In this document: piece by piece, positions 56,176 through 64,000 of the stretch
How the letters are laid out: each line of letters begins with the position of its first letter
Numbering within the stretch: the stretch's first letter is position 1
Source of the DNA: Phycisphaerales bacterium
GTDB lineage: Bacteria; Planctomycetota; Phycisphaerae; Phycisphaerales; UBA1924
Reading direction: 5' to 3'
DNA length: 64,000 nucleotides
Assembly: GCA_020831775.1 (NCBI GenBank)
Contig: JAFIFZ010000077.1
Location: 1-64,000 of the forward strand
The notes under the pieces: model-generated
Seen by the model: only the letters and a program-made list of their open reading frames with translations
Database searches by the model: none
Told to the model about the DNA's origin: nothing
Made by a program: the position numbers and the translations under genes

Positions 56176-57281
56176 GTGAGCGACGCGCCAGCGAAAAGCC
56201 GGGCAAGCCCGCCGCCGTGCGCGTGGGGCGTTCGTACCGATCGGGGACTTCGGGCGCGCTGTACCTGTTTACGACCATCTTTCTGGGCATCGGGGCGATC
56301 AACGCGCAGAACAACCTGCTCTTTTTCGCGTTCGGGCTGGCGATCGCGGGGCTCGTCGTCTCGGGCGTGATCAGCGGGTCGGGGCTGATGGGCCTGCGGA
56401 TCGAGCGGCTGGACCCGCCCCCGGGCGAGGTGGGTTCACCCGGCGTCATCCGCTACCGCGTGAGCAACGCCAACCGACTCGTGCCCCTGATGTGCGTCTG
56501 GGTGGAGGAGCGTGCGTTCAAGCGGGCGGGCGACGTCAAGGCGTGCGCAAAGCCCTCGCCGGCGTATGTCGAACTGCTGGCGCCCGGGGCGAGCACGATT
56601 GTCGAATCGTTTGTCGTGCCGACACGACGGGGCGTGGTCGAGCTCGGTGAGTTCCGCGGGCGAAGCGGCTTCCCGTTCGGCCTCGTCTCCAAGATCGTGC
56701 GCTTCAGGCAGCCTTCGGAGTGGACGGTGCGTCCGGCTCGGCTGGAGCTGACCAGGGCGGCGTCGGAGCGGATCGTGCCGCGGGGCCCTCGCGGGGCGGA
56801 TGTCTCTTCGGGGCGTGGAGACGGGCAGGAGTTTTACGGGCTGCGTGAGTACACCGAGGGCGACTCGATCCGCGAGATCGCGTGGAAGCCCTCGGCGCGG
56901 GCCGGGTCGCTGCTGGTGATGCAGCGGACTTCTCCTAAGGCCGCGAAGGTGAAGGTGCGATTCGATCCCGCGGGCGCCGATGCCGAGGCTTTCGAGCTGG
57001 GTCTTGCGATGACCGCGTCGGTCCTCCGGGCCTGCCAGGAGTCCGGCGTGCGGACATCGCTGTCGGGCGATGACTCCAAACGAGGGATCGAGGGCCAGCT
57101 CGACGCGTTGGCGAAGGCGACGCAGGAACCGGGCGCCCGGCCATCGGGCCCGCCCAGAATCGTGATCGAGCCGGGGACCGGCGCGGGCGGGCGCGGCGTC
57201 GAGCTGCGCCTGGCCGAGGCGTCGAGGTGGTTGGCCGGCGGTCCTCCAGAGCCGGGGGCGTTGGAGCGTGATCCACGATGA
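56172..57281 (+). CDS. DUF58-family protein
   Basis: 369 residues, GTG start overlapping scpB's stop. One or two membrane helices near the N-terminus (LYLFTTIFLGIGAINAQNNL, LFFAFGLAIAGLVVSG), then a beta-rich part, then the DUF58/VWA-like motif RGDGQEFYGLREYTEGDSIR and IAWKPSARAGSLLVMQ. Such proteins often partner with MoxR ATPases and transglutaminase-like proteins. Here it overlaps the transglutaminase gene by 4 bases; no moxR is in the window. Role unclear, probably envelope-related. Confidence 0.85.
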   Translation: MSERRASEKPGKPAAVRVGRSYRSGTSGALYLFTTIFLGIGAINAQNNLLFFAFGLAIAGLVVSGVISGSGLMGLRIERLDPPPGEVGSPGVIRYRVSNANRLVPLMCVWVEERAFKRAGDVKACAKPSPAYVELLAPGASTIVESFVVPTRRGVVELGEFRGRSGFPFGLVSKIVRFRQPSEWTVRPARLELTRAASERIVPRGPRGADVSSGRGDGQEFYGLREYTEGDSIREIAWKPSARAGSLLVMQRTSPKAAKVKVRFDPAGADAEAFELGLAMTASVLRACQESGVRTSLSGDDSKRGIEGQLDALAKATQEPGARPSGPPRIVIEPGTGAGGRGVELRLAEASRWLAGGPPEPGALERDPR

Positions 57282-59524
57282 ACCCCGACCGCGTCCCGTT
57301 TCTTGCGCTGTTGCTGACGCTGCTGAGCATGATGCTCTACGGCGTGGCCGACGATGCGCCGGGTACGGCGCTGGCGGCTTGGGTCGTCGCGATCGGGGCG
57401 TGGGTCGTCACCCAGCAGCGGTCGGGGCGGGGGATGCCCCGGGCCCTGGCGGGCACGCTGATCCTGCTGCTGCTGATCGCGACGGTCTTCCGCGCGATGA
57501 CGGCGGAGGTGGATGTCACGCTCTTTTGCCAGTTCCTGATCGGGGTGCAGCTTGTCAAGCTGCTGGACCGGGAGAAGGCGAGAGACATTGCGCAGCTGCT
57601 GGTCTTGGCGGTCTTTTTGGCGATCGGCGCGACGCTTCTGAGCCCGGGGCTGTGGGTCGGCGTGCTGGCGTTGGTCTTTGTGCCGCTGATGGTGCTGGCG
57701 GTGCTGCAGTTCCAGGTGTACCGCTCGCGTGAGGCCGCGGCGGAATACGCGGAGGAGGCGGGCGTGCGTCCGCCGCCCCCGGTGAGGGCGGGGCGGTTCG
57801 GGCGACAGCTTTTGCGGGTGCACTCGTTCTCGCTGGCGACGGGCGTGGTGATCGCGGCGGTGGTGTTCATCGTGATGCCGCGCGGCGCGGGACAGGACGC
57901 CTTCGGGCGTTGGGTCACCCCCGCGGCGCAGCGGACGACGGGGTTCAACGACAGCGTGAGCCTGGGCGGTGGCGGGCTGATCAACGAATCGCGCGAGGTG
58001 GTGCTGGAGCTGACCGTCCGCGACCCCCGGGGCGATCCCATCGGCGGGCGCGAGACGATCTATTACCTCCGCGGGGCGGTGCTTGAGAACTACCGCGACG
58101 GGGAGTGGAGCACGAGGCGACCCCGCTCTCGCACGCGTGTGCCGGCGGCCGAGCTCGGCGACGACATGACATGGCGTTTCTCGGGCGAGGACACCCGCAA
58201 CCTCTCGTACAATTTCGAGATCACGCTCCGATCGACGCCGCAGAACCGCGACATGTACCTGTTCACCGGCTGGCAGCCGCTGCGGATCACCTACTCGCGC
58301 GCGCTCAACCAGGTGTACAACTCGGCCGTGCGGACGGTCGTGCTGCGTGGCGACGGGCGTCCGTTGACCTACAGCGTGCTGTGGCAGCCGGCGTCGCTGT
58401 TTGTCAGGCCCGACCAGGAAGACGCCGAGGAGAGCGCAGAAGACCGCGAGCGCCGCGTGGCGTCCCGGCCTTCGTCACGCTCGGAGGTCATCGCCGAGGT
58501 CGCGCGGCGGGTGCTCGACGAGGCGGGCATCGACCCCGATCCCGACGAGCGGGGGCCCGACGAGGACGCCCGCGCCGCGATGGCCATCGAGTCGTACCTC
58601 CGTGAGAACTTCGGCTACACGCTCGTGCTGGAGCGTCCCACGGTCGGAGCCGATCCGACCGAGTGGTTTCTCACCGAGCGGGGCATCGGGCATTGCGAGT
58701 ACTTCGCCTCTGCCATGGCGCTGATGTGCCGCGAGGTCGGCATCCACGCCCGTGTGGTCACGGGGTATGTCGCGACAGAGTTCAGCGAATCGTCGAGGTC
58801 GTACACGGTCCGCGAGAGCAACGCGCACGCCTGGGTCGAGGCGCTGGTCGCCCCGAGCGTCTGGCGCCGGTTCGACCCCACGCCCCCGGGCGAGTTGATG
58901 GCGGTGCACAGCGTCTCGGACACGGTCTGGCGCCGGCTCGGCCGCTGGATCGACGCGCTGGAGAGCGCGTGGGTCCGCTCGGTGGTGAGCTACGACAGCT
59001 CGGCGCAGGCCCGGCTTCTGGGCGCGCGCGACGAGGACAACCGTCGCGCCGGGCGGGGCGATGAAGAGCCGGGCATCGATGTCTTCAGGGTCGGGCTGGG
59101 CGTGCTGGCGTCGATCGTGATCGTTGCGGGCATCGCGTATGTGCTCTGGAGGCTGCTGAGCCGCACGGCGCCGAAACGGGCCCTTTCGGGCTTCGTGCCC
59201 GAGCCGATCCCCGAGGAGCTCTCGTTCTACCCGGAGATGCTCAAGCTGCTGCGCGAGCGCGGGCTGGCCAAGCCCGAGCCGACGCCGCCCCTGCGCCACG
59301 CCTCGGTGATCGCCGGCAGCGAGCCGGAGGTCTCGGGCGTGGTCGACGAGGTCTCGCGCGTCTTCTACCGGGCCCGCTACGGCGGGGTCTCGCTCTCGCA
59401 GGTCGAGATCGACGGCGCCTGGCGCGGGGTCGAGAAACTCCGCTCGATCTCGTCCAACGTCTCGGCCCGGACTGGATCCTCGCCGGCTGTAAACGGCGCA
59501 GTGTCCGAGAACGGGGTCCGTTGA
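57278..59524 (+). CDS. TgpA-like membrane transglutaminase-domain protein
   Basis: 748 residues. About six N-terminal membrane helices, then a periplasmic region, the transglutaminase core with catalytic Cys in RGIGHCEYFASAM (C473), His in NAHAWVE (H517) and Asp in RRFDPTPPG (D533), then another helix (LASIVIVAGIAYVLWRLL) and a DUF4129-like C-terminal part. The triad is intact. TgpA-type proteins are thought to be cell-envelope proteases or crosslinkers, usually encoded beside DUF58, as here. Start ATGA-overlap. Confidence 0.9.
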   Translation: MNPDRVPFLALLLTLLSMMLYGVADDAPGTALAAWVVAIGAWVVTQQRSGRGMPRALAGTLILLLLIATVFRAMTAEVDVTLFCQFLIGVQLVKLLDREKARDIAQLLVLAVFLAIGATLLSPGLWVGVLALVFVPLMVLAVLQFQVYRSREAAAEYAEEAGVRPPPPVRAGRFGRQLLRVHSFSLATGVVIAAVVFIVMPRGAGQDAFGRWVTPAAQRTTGFNDSVSLGGGGLINESREVVLELTVRDPRGDPIGGRETIYYLRGAVLENYRDGEWSTRRPRSRTRVPAAELGDDMTWRFSGEDTRNLSYNFEITLRSTPQNRDMYLFTGWQPLRITYSRALNQVYNSAVRTVVLRGDGRPLTYSVLWQPASLFVRPDQEDAEESAEDRERRVASRPSSRSEVIAEVARRVLDEAGIDPDPDERGPDEDARAAMAIESYLRENFGYTLVLERPTVGADPTEWFLTERGIGHCEYFASAMALMCREVGIHARVVTGYVATEFSESSRSYTVRESNAHAWVEALVAPSVWRRFDPTPPGELMAVHSVSDTVWRRLGRWIDALESAWVRSVVSYDSSAQARLLGARDEDNRRAGRGDEEPGIDVFRVGLGVLASIVIVAGIAYVLWRLLSRTAPKRALSGFVPEPIPEELSFYPEMLKLLRERGLAKPEPTPPLRHASVIAGSEPEVSGVVDEVSRVFYRARYGGVSLSQVEIDGAWRGVEKLRSISSNVSARTGSSPAVNGAVSENGVR

Positions 59525-59645
59525 CGCCGTTTGGTCGGGGCATGACGCCGAGCACCTCGATCCGCCCGCCCTTAACCGGGGGCCAGGGTGTGTCTGGCGT
59601 ACACGCAGGCCGATGGTCGCCCTCCGGAAGGAAAGAGAGGGATCC

Positions 59646-60500
59646 ATGCCTGCCAACCGTTCCCGGACCGAGCGATGGAAGTCCTGCCTTGAGCGCATCT
59701 GCGAGCGTGGGGGCGGGATCGAACTGACGATGACCCCCGCGGGCGACGACCCGTCGCCATGCCTGCTCTGGCGGGTACGGCTGCACGAGGTGAACGAGCG
59801 GCGTCTGGTGGTCGATCGGCCGTCGGCCGCGGGCGCGCCCGTCGAACTGGTGCCCGGCACGCGCCTCGTCGGGGTCATGGCGGTCGGTCAGAACCGGTGG
59901 ATGTTCCACACCGAGATTGTGCGCTCTGAAGAGAACGCCCGTGGGCGTGGGGGCGTCTGGGTGCTCTCGCCTCCCGAGGCGGTCGAGCGTTGCCAGCGCC
60001 GGTCGTTCTACCGCGTTTCGACGGCGAACCTGTCGCTGCCGGCGGTCCGGGGCTGGAGGGTGCTTGACCCGCAGAGCGTGATCGTTGCGGAGGTCGCCAA
60101 CAGGGCGATGGTCAACGAGGCGCTTGAGGCGAAGCGACGGGGCCAGGCGTTCGAAGCGCCCGAGTGCGTGCTGCCCGAGGTCGGGCCGTCGTTTCAGGCG
60201 AAGCTCGCGAACATCTCAGGCGGCGGGCTCGGGCTGATCTTCGGGCCCGACGAGCACGCGGGGCTGGACACATCGAGGCTGGTGTGGTTGCGGGTGAACC
60301 TGCAGCCGAGGATCCCCGTCCCCGTGGGCGTGACCGGGCGGATCGTCCACACGCACCTCGACAGCGAGCAGCGTCTGTACTGCGGCGTCGCTTTCGAGTT
60401 CCAGTACAACCCGTCGCACCGGGCGTTCGTGATCGGGCTGCTTGCGGGGTTGGTCGACGACATGCGCAAGGCGCAGGAGTTCGACCGGCGCGCGGCTTAA
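59646..60500 (+). CDS. YcgR-like PilZ protein
   Basis: 284 residues from MPANRSRTERWK (GAGAGGG upstream). An N-terminal YcgR-type flagellar-brake domain (~1-120) is followed by a C-terminal PilZ domain: QRRSFYRVST (RxxxR) and NISGGGLGL (NxSxxG). Binding of cyclic di-GMP is likely; in other bacteria this slows flagellar rotation. There are no flagellar genes in this window. Single gene; convergent with the following lipoprotein gene. Confidence 0.85.
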   Translation: MPANRSRTERWKSCLERICERGGGIELTMTPAGDDPSPCLLWRVRLHEVNERRLVVDRPSAAGAPVELVPGTRLVGVMAVGQNRWMFHTEIVRSEENARGRGGVWVLSPPEAVERCQRRSFYRVSTANLSLPAVRGWRVLDPQSVIVAEVANRAMVNEALEAKRRGQAFEAPECVLPEVGPSFQAKLANISGGGLGLIFGPDEHAGLDTSRLVWLRVNLQPRIPVPVGVTGRIVHTHLDSEQRLYCGVAFEFQYNPSHRAFVIGLLAGLVDDMRKAQEFDRRAA

Positions 60501-60525
60501 GGCGGGGGTCGGTCGGCTCGGGGCT

Positions 60526-61365
60526 TTAGCGGCCCTTGTCGCCCGACCAGTCGAATTCGCGGGCGAGCTCCCACGGGCCGTCGGCGAAGCGGACGGTGAT
60601 GTTGCCTCGGGCGGTTTCGAGGTCGAAGACATTGGCGCCTTCGTTGACGACGCCTCTGAAGCGGTGGGGCTGGGCGAAGACGCCGCTGACGGCCCGCTTG
60701 CGCGATGAGACGCGGACGGTGCCGTTTTCGGCGAGGGCTTCGAGGCGTCCGGCCGAGTCGCCCCCGGCGTAGAGATAGATGTCGCCGCCGGTGGTCATGA
60801 ACTTGACGGGGCCGCGGATGGCCCGCTCGGTGCGGACGCGGATGTCGCCTCCGGAGGCGGGCCCGCGATCGGCCAGGCCGGAGTGGACATTGACCGCGTC
60901 GCCGACGCCGACGAGCTCGACGGGGCCGTAGGCGTTGCGGATGAGGGCGGTCTCGAGCGAGGGCGTGTGGACAATCAGGTTGATCCGCAGATCGGGGTCT
61001 TCGGTCGGGCTGACCTGGACGACCAGGGTCTTGCGGCCGTCCTCGCGGGCCTCGATCAGCGCCTGGGTCCTGATCGCGAAATCGGCGTAGCGGGGATTGG
61101 CCTTGCCCGTTCCGGGCGGATACCAGGGGCGGGCGAAGACCTCGGGGCGGGTGAGCTCGGGCTTGACGACCACGCGGATCGATCCCTGCGGGTTACGGAT
61201 GTCGGCGTTGAGCGGCTCGCCGGCCTCGATGCGTTGGCCCTCGACGGGGACCCTCCAGTCGGCGACGGGGGCGAAGGGGATCTGCACCGGGGCGCAGGCG
61301 CCAAGGGCGAGTGCGGCCCCCAGGGCGGCTGCAGCGGCGATTCGGGAGATAGCGAGTCGGGTCAT
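60526..61365 (-). CDS. Putative lipoprotein with adhesin-like beta-repeats
   Basis: 279 residues from MTRLAISRIAAAAALG. Lipobox ALGAC. The remainder is a beta-helix-like chain of short strands, KFMTTGGDIYLYAGGDSAG, NVHSGLADRGPASGGDIRV, AENGTVRVSSRKRAVSGV, NVFDLETARGNITVRF, like DUF4097-type proteins. GAGGATC lies before the ATG. Probably a periplasmic or outer-membrane-anchored protein. Function unknown. Confidence 0.75.
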   Translation of the reverse strand: MTRLAISRIAAAAALGAALALGACAPVQIPFAPVADWRVPVEGQRIEAGEPLNADIRNPQGSIRVVVKPELTRPEVFARPWYPPGTGKANPRYADFAIRTQALIEAREDGRKTLVVQVSPTEDPDLRINLIVHTPSLETALIRNAYGPVELVGVGDAVNVHSGLADRGPASGGDIRVRTERAIRGPVKFMTTGGDIYLYAGGDSAGRLEALAENGTVRVSSRKRAVSGVFAQPHRFRGVVNEGANVFDLETARGNITVRFADGPWELAREFDWSGDKGR

Positions 61366-61896
61366 GGCTGATCCTCGTTGGCGCCCTCTCCGGGCGTCCT
61401 GAAGCCGAATTCCGGTCCAGACGCCAAGGGTATCGGCCGTCGGGGGTCCGGACTGGGGCAAACGATCGGATTGGGCGTGTTGACGGTGAAACGCCGATCG
61501 CAGAAGATATGATTATCGCGGCCTCGTGGAGGTCGGATTTTACTCGGTTTCTTGGATGATGCCGGCTCGGTGTGCGATGCTCATCGGCCGCCTGTAAAGC
61601 TTGTGCTATTTTCCGCGCCGTGCCCGAGGGGGCAACTGGGCGCGACGATGCAGCGGGTCGGCCGAGGGGCCGCCCCGGCGTTCCGGGCTCACGCCCGAAC
61701 GATTTTCACCCGTTTCAACGCGCGTGGGGCGCGGGGTGTCAGGCGTTCAGCCCGGATCAGGAACTCCGCTATTGGGGGCGGAAGGTTCGCAGGCGGTCGT
61801 CAACTGGTGTTTCCGGTACTCCGGCGCGGGCGGCTGCGCGTGTGAGTCTTGAGAAGCGCAGAGGTGCTCACCGGGCCGATCAAAGGCGGATCGGCC
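61366..61896 (+). other. 531-bp upstream region of rny
   Basis: No gene is supported on either strand; the open frames are Arg-rich or use atypical codons. This is the shared upstream region of the divergent lipoprotein and rny genes. GGCGGA precedes the rny ATG at 61897. A TATGATTAT sequence near 61510 resembles a -10 box but lacks a well-spaced -35, so no promoter is called. Confidence 0.5.
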
Positions 61897-63516
61897 ATGA
61901 TGCAATTGAATGTGCTGGGCGTTGGGGGCATGGTTGCTCAGGTCGGCGTGCCCGCTTTTGTGGGCTCGCTGGTTGTTGTCGCATTGGTCGCGGCCGGGCT
62001 CGGTGTCGCGATTTCGATCGTGCTCCAGAGGAAAGTCATTGGGCGGACCATCGCCGACGCCAAGACGGAGGCGGCGGCGATCGCCGAGCGCGCCAAGGCC
62101 GACGCGGCGACCGAGGCCGAACGCGTCCGGCTGGAGGCCGAGAAGCAGGCGATCGAGCGCAAGGAGAAATCCGACCGCGAACTGGAGCAGGCGAGGTCGG
62201 AACTCCGCGAGACGGAGCGCCGGCTGGCGAAGCGGGAGGACATGATCCACAGCCGCGAGCAGCAGGTGGGGGAGAAGGAACGCCTGCTGGAGAAGTCGAT
62301 CGAGAAGAGCAGGGAGCGTGAGCAGGAGCTCGACACCCGGGCCAAGGAGATCGAGCAGACGATCGCGGCCCAGAAGGAGAAGCTCCACCAGATCGCCTCG
62401 ATGAACGAGGAGGAGGCGGTGCATGAGCTGCTCCGGCGCGTCGAGGACGAGCACCGCCACGAGGTCGGCAAGCGTGTCCGAAAGCTCGACGAGGAGGCGG
62501 AGGACAAGGCCCGCGAGACCGCGACGGAGGTCGTGCTCCAGGCGATGCAGCGCTACACGGGCGAGCTGACGAGCGAGTCGACCGTCCGGACCGTCGAGAT
62601 TCCGTCGGACGACATGAAGGGCCGGATCATCGGTCGCGAGGGGCGGAACATCCGCGCGATCGAGAAGGTGACGGGCGTTGACATCATCGTCGACGACACG
62701 CCGGGCGTGATCGTGGTCTCGTGCTTTGACAAGGTGCGCCAGCAGGTCGCGGTCGAGTCGCTGGAGCGGCTGATCGCCGACGGGCGGATGCACCCGGCCC
62801 GCATCGAGGAGGTCGTCGCCAAGACCCGCAAGGAGGTCGAGGAGCGGATCATGAAGTACGGCAAGGACGCCGTGCTTGAGGTCAACCTCCGCAATGTCAG
62901 CCCGAAGGTGACCGAGGCGATGGGCAAGATGTTCTACCGGACGAGCTACGGGCAGAATGTGCTCAAGCACTCGATCGAGGTGGCGTACCTGTCGCAGATC
63001 ATCGCCGAGCAGCTCGGGCTGAACGGGAAGATCGCCCGGCGAGCCGGCTTCCTGCACGACATCGGCAAGGCGATGGATCACGAGATGGAGGGCGGGCACC
63101 CAAAGATCGGCATGGAGTTCGCGCGCCAGCACGGGGAGAAGGAGCCGATCCTCAATGTCATCGGCGGGCACCACGCCGACATCCCCGCCACGAGCTTCTA
63201 CACGCCGATCGTGATGGCGGCCGACGCGGTGAGTTCGGCCAGGCCCGGCGCCCGCCGCGAGAGCATGGAGCGGTATGTGCAGCGCCTCAACGAGCTGCAG
63301 GACATCGCCCTGTCCCAGCCGGGCGTCGTCGAGGCGTACGCGATCCAGGCGGGACGCGAAGTGCGCGTGATGATCGACGCGGCACGCGTCTCCGACGACG
63401 AGGCGTACCTGATCGCCCACAACATCGCCAAGCGTGTCTCTGATGAGATGACCTTCCCAGGCGAGATCAAGGTGACGGTCCTGCGGGAGACCAGGGCGAT
63501 CGAGATCGCCCGCTGA
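61897..63516 (+). CDS. rny: Ribonuclease Y
   Basis: 539 residues. N-terminal membrane helix (AFVGSLVVVALVAAGLGVAI, ~20-40), a long coiled coil (~60-200), a KH domain (GRIIGREGRNIRAIEKVTG, ~241 on) and a C-terminal HD domain with HDIGK (H388 and D389) and NVIGGHHADIPATS. It is the membrane-bound endonuclease starting mRNA decay in bacteria without RNase E at the membrane. Start ATG 61897; another ATG follows directly (61900). Confidence 0.96.
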   Translation: MMQLNVLGVGGMVAQVGVPAFVGSLVVVALVAAGLGVAISIVLQRKVIGRTIADAKTEAAAIAERAKADAATEAERVRLEAEKQAIERKEKSDRELEQARSELRETERRLAKREDMIHSREQQVGEKERLLEKSIEKSREREQELDTRAKEIEQTIAAQKEKLHQIASMNEEEAVHELLRRVEDEHRHEVGKRVRKLDEEAEDKARETATEVVLQAMQRYTGELTSESTVRTVEIPSDDMKGRIIGREGRNIRAIEKVTGVDIIVDDTPGVIVVSCFDKVRQQVAVESLERLIADGRMHPARIEEVVAKTRKEVEERIMKYGKDAVLEVNLRNVSPKVTEAMGKMFYRTSYGQNVLKHSIEVAYLSQIIAEQLGLNGKIARRAGFLHDIGKAMDHEMEGGHPKIGMEFARQHGEKEPILNVIGGHHADIPATSFYTPIVMAADAVSSARPGARRESMERYVQRLNELQDIALSQPGVVEAYAIQAGREVRVMIDAARVSDDEAYLIAHNIAKRVSDEMTFPGEIKVTVLRETRAIEIAR

Positions 63517-63665
63517 GCCGATCTGCGGCGAATCGCGCGGACTTGGGGCGGTTTTCTGAGAGATTCGTGGGCCCGCCTGGCCGGTCCGGGTGCATCTGAT
63601 GCGGCCGGTTCGCCGATGCGCTGGTCGGGCGCGTAGGGTTCTGGGAGGGTGGATCGGAGCCTTCC

Positions 63666-64000
63666 ATGGGCGTGCAAACACATCAGTCGGAGCGTCGGCC
63701 CGAGCGTCGGACGGAGGGGCGAAAGCGTCGTGGCCCGTTCTCGGTCTCGCGACGGTTCGCGTTCGTGCTGCTGGGCGGTGTGCTGGCGCTGGGGGCGGCG
63801 GGGATGAGCGGCTGCCCCGAGTCGACCTTCTTCTACTGGCCCGACCGGCGCGAGTTCGTCACGCCCCAGGGCGTCGAGGATGTCTACTTCCAGACCGAGG
63901 ACGGCCTGCGCCTGCACGGCTGGTTCATGCCCGCACGCGATTGGTCGCCCGGCGATCCGCCTCGTCCGACGGTGATCCATGTGCACGGCAACGCGGGGCA
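63666..64000 (+). CDS. Alpha/beta hydrolase, lipoprotein (partial, cut by window end)
   Basis: The first ~111 codons are present. A basic N-terminus, then a hydrophobic stretch ending MSGC (lipobox-like), then FQTEDGLRLHGWFMPARDW and VIHVHGNAG, the start of the hydrolase core with the oxyanion loop HGNAG. The nucleophile Ser and the rest lie past the right edge. Likely a membrane-anchored serine hydrolase; substrate unknown. Confidence 0.75.
   Translation, partial: MGVQTHQSERRPERRTEGRKRRGPFSVSRRFAFVLLGGVLALGAAGMSGCPESTFFYWPDRREFVTPQGVEDVYFQTEDGLRLHGWFMPARDWSPGDPPRPTVIHVHGNAG

Overview
The window looks like chromosome of a Gram-negative planctomycete, most likely of class Phycisphaerae. The pointers are: high GC; a secreted protein ending in paired dockerin-like calcium loops and a terminal Gly-Cys (2082-3524); a secreted protein ending in a PEP-CTERM-like tail (20830-21459); LPS genes (lptD at 43001-46117, gmhA at 48550-49158); and manganese/iron-type ABC permeases fused to DtxR-like domains, a design known from chlamydial relatives. 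There is no prophage, transposase, CRISPR array or rRNA. Almost everything is housekeeping or envelope gene content, interrupted by lineage-specific secreted and membrane proteins.

Layout, left to right. 1-6720: minus-strand secreted proteins (one cut by the left edge), an FkbM-type methyltransferase, a DinB-like protein, a small membrane protein and a tandem pair of helical-repeat paralogues. 6873-11513: an isolated atpD with a strong terminator, a PilZ protein, sucC without sucD, a 58-residue Pmp3/YqaE protein and an outer-membrane barrel. 11765-16038: two unrecognised proteins (one a lipoprotein), a GNAT acetyltransferase, a PAS-LuxR regulator and a type II pseudopilin. 16202-20262: two paralogous EF-hand proteins flanking a TauE/SafE transporter and HtpX. 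20422-25451: tRNA-Ser, the PEP-CTERM-like protein, a pentapeptide-like membrane protein on lower-GC DNA, and a DUF2325-like protein. 25538-33473: plsC, cmk, a TIM-barrel protein, gcvH, a lipoprotein-type ABC exporter, and a cassette of three small membrane proteins.

33633-42987: uvrB, a small membrane protein, uvrA, then an oppositely oriented tilS / pseudo-receiver / aminopeptidase operon and a coiled-coil protein. 43001-49158: lptD, a homogentisate dioxygenase-family protein, an unknown protein and gmhA. 49271-55302: tRNA-Tyr, a tightly overlapped metal ABC operon (binding protein, ATPase, two permease-DtxR fusions) preceded by its own DtxR-family regulator, and a queuosine-precursor transporter. 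55411-64000: scpB, DUF58 and transglutaminase-like proteins, a YcgR-like PilZ protein, a lipoprotein, rny (RNase Y) and the start of an alpha/beta hydrolase.

At the sequence scale, three things run across the genes. ACGT is very rare, and Asp-Val, Tyr-Val and Asn-Val are written GAT/TAT/AAT-GTN although C-ending codons are otherwise preferred. Two families of short dispersed inverted repeats sit in intergenic DNA, and one of them forms the end of a gene. Several minus-strand genes end in textbook intrinsic terminators.
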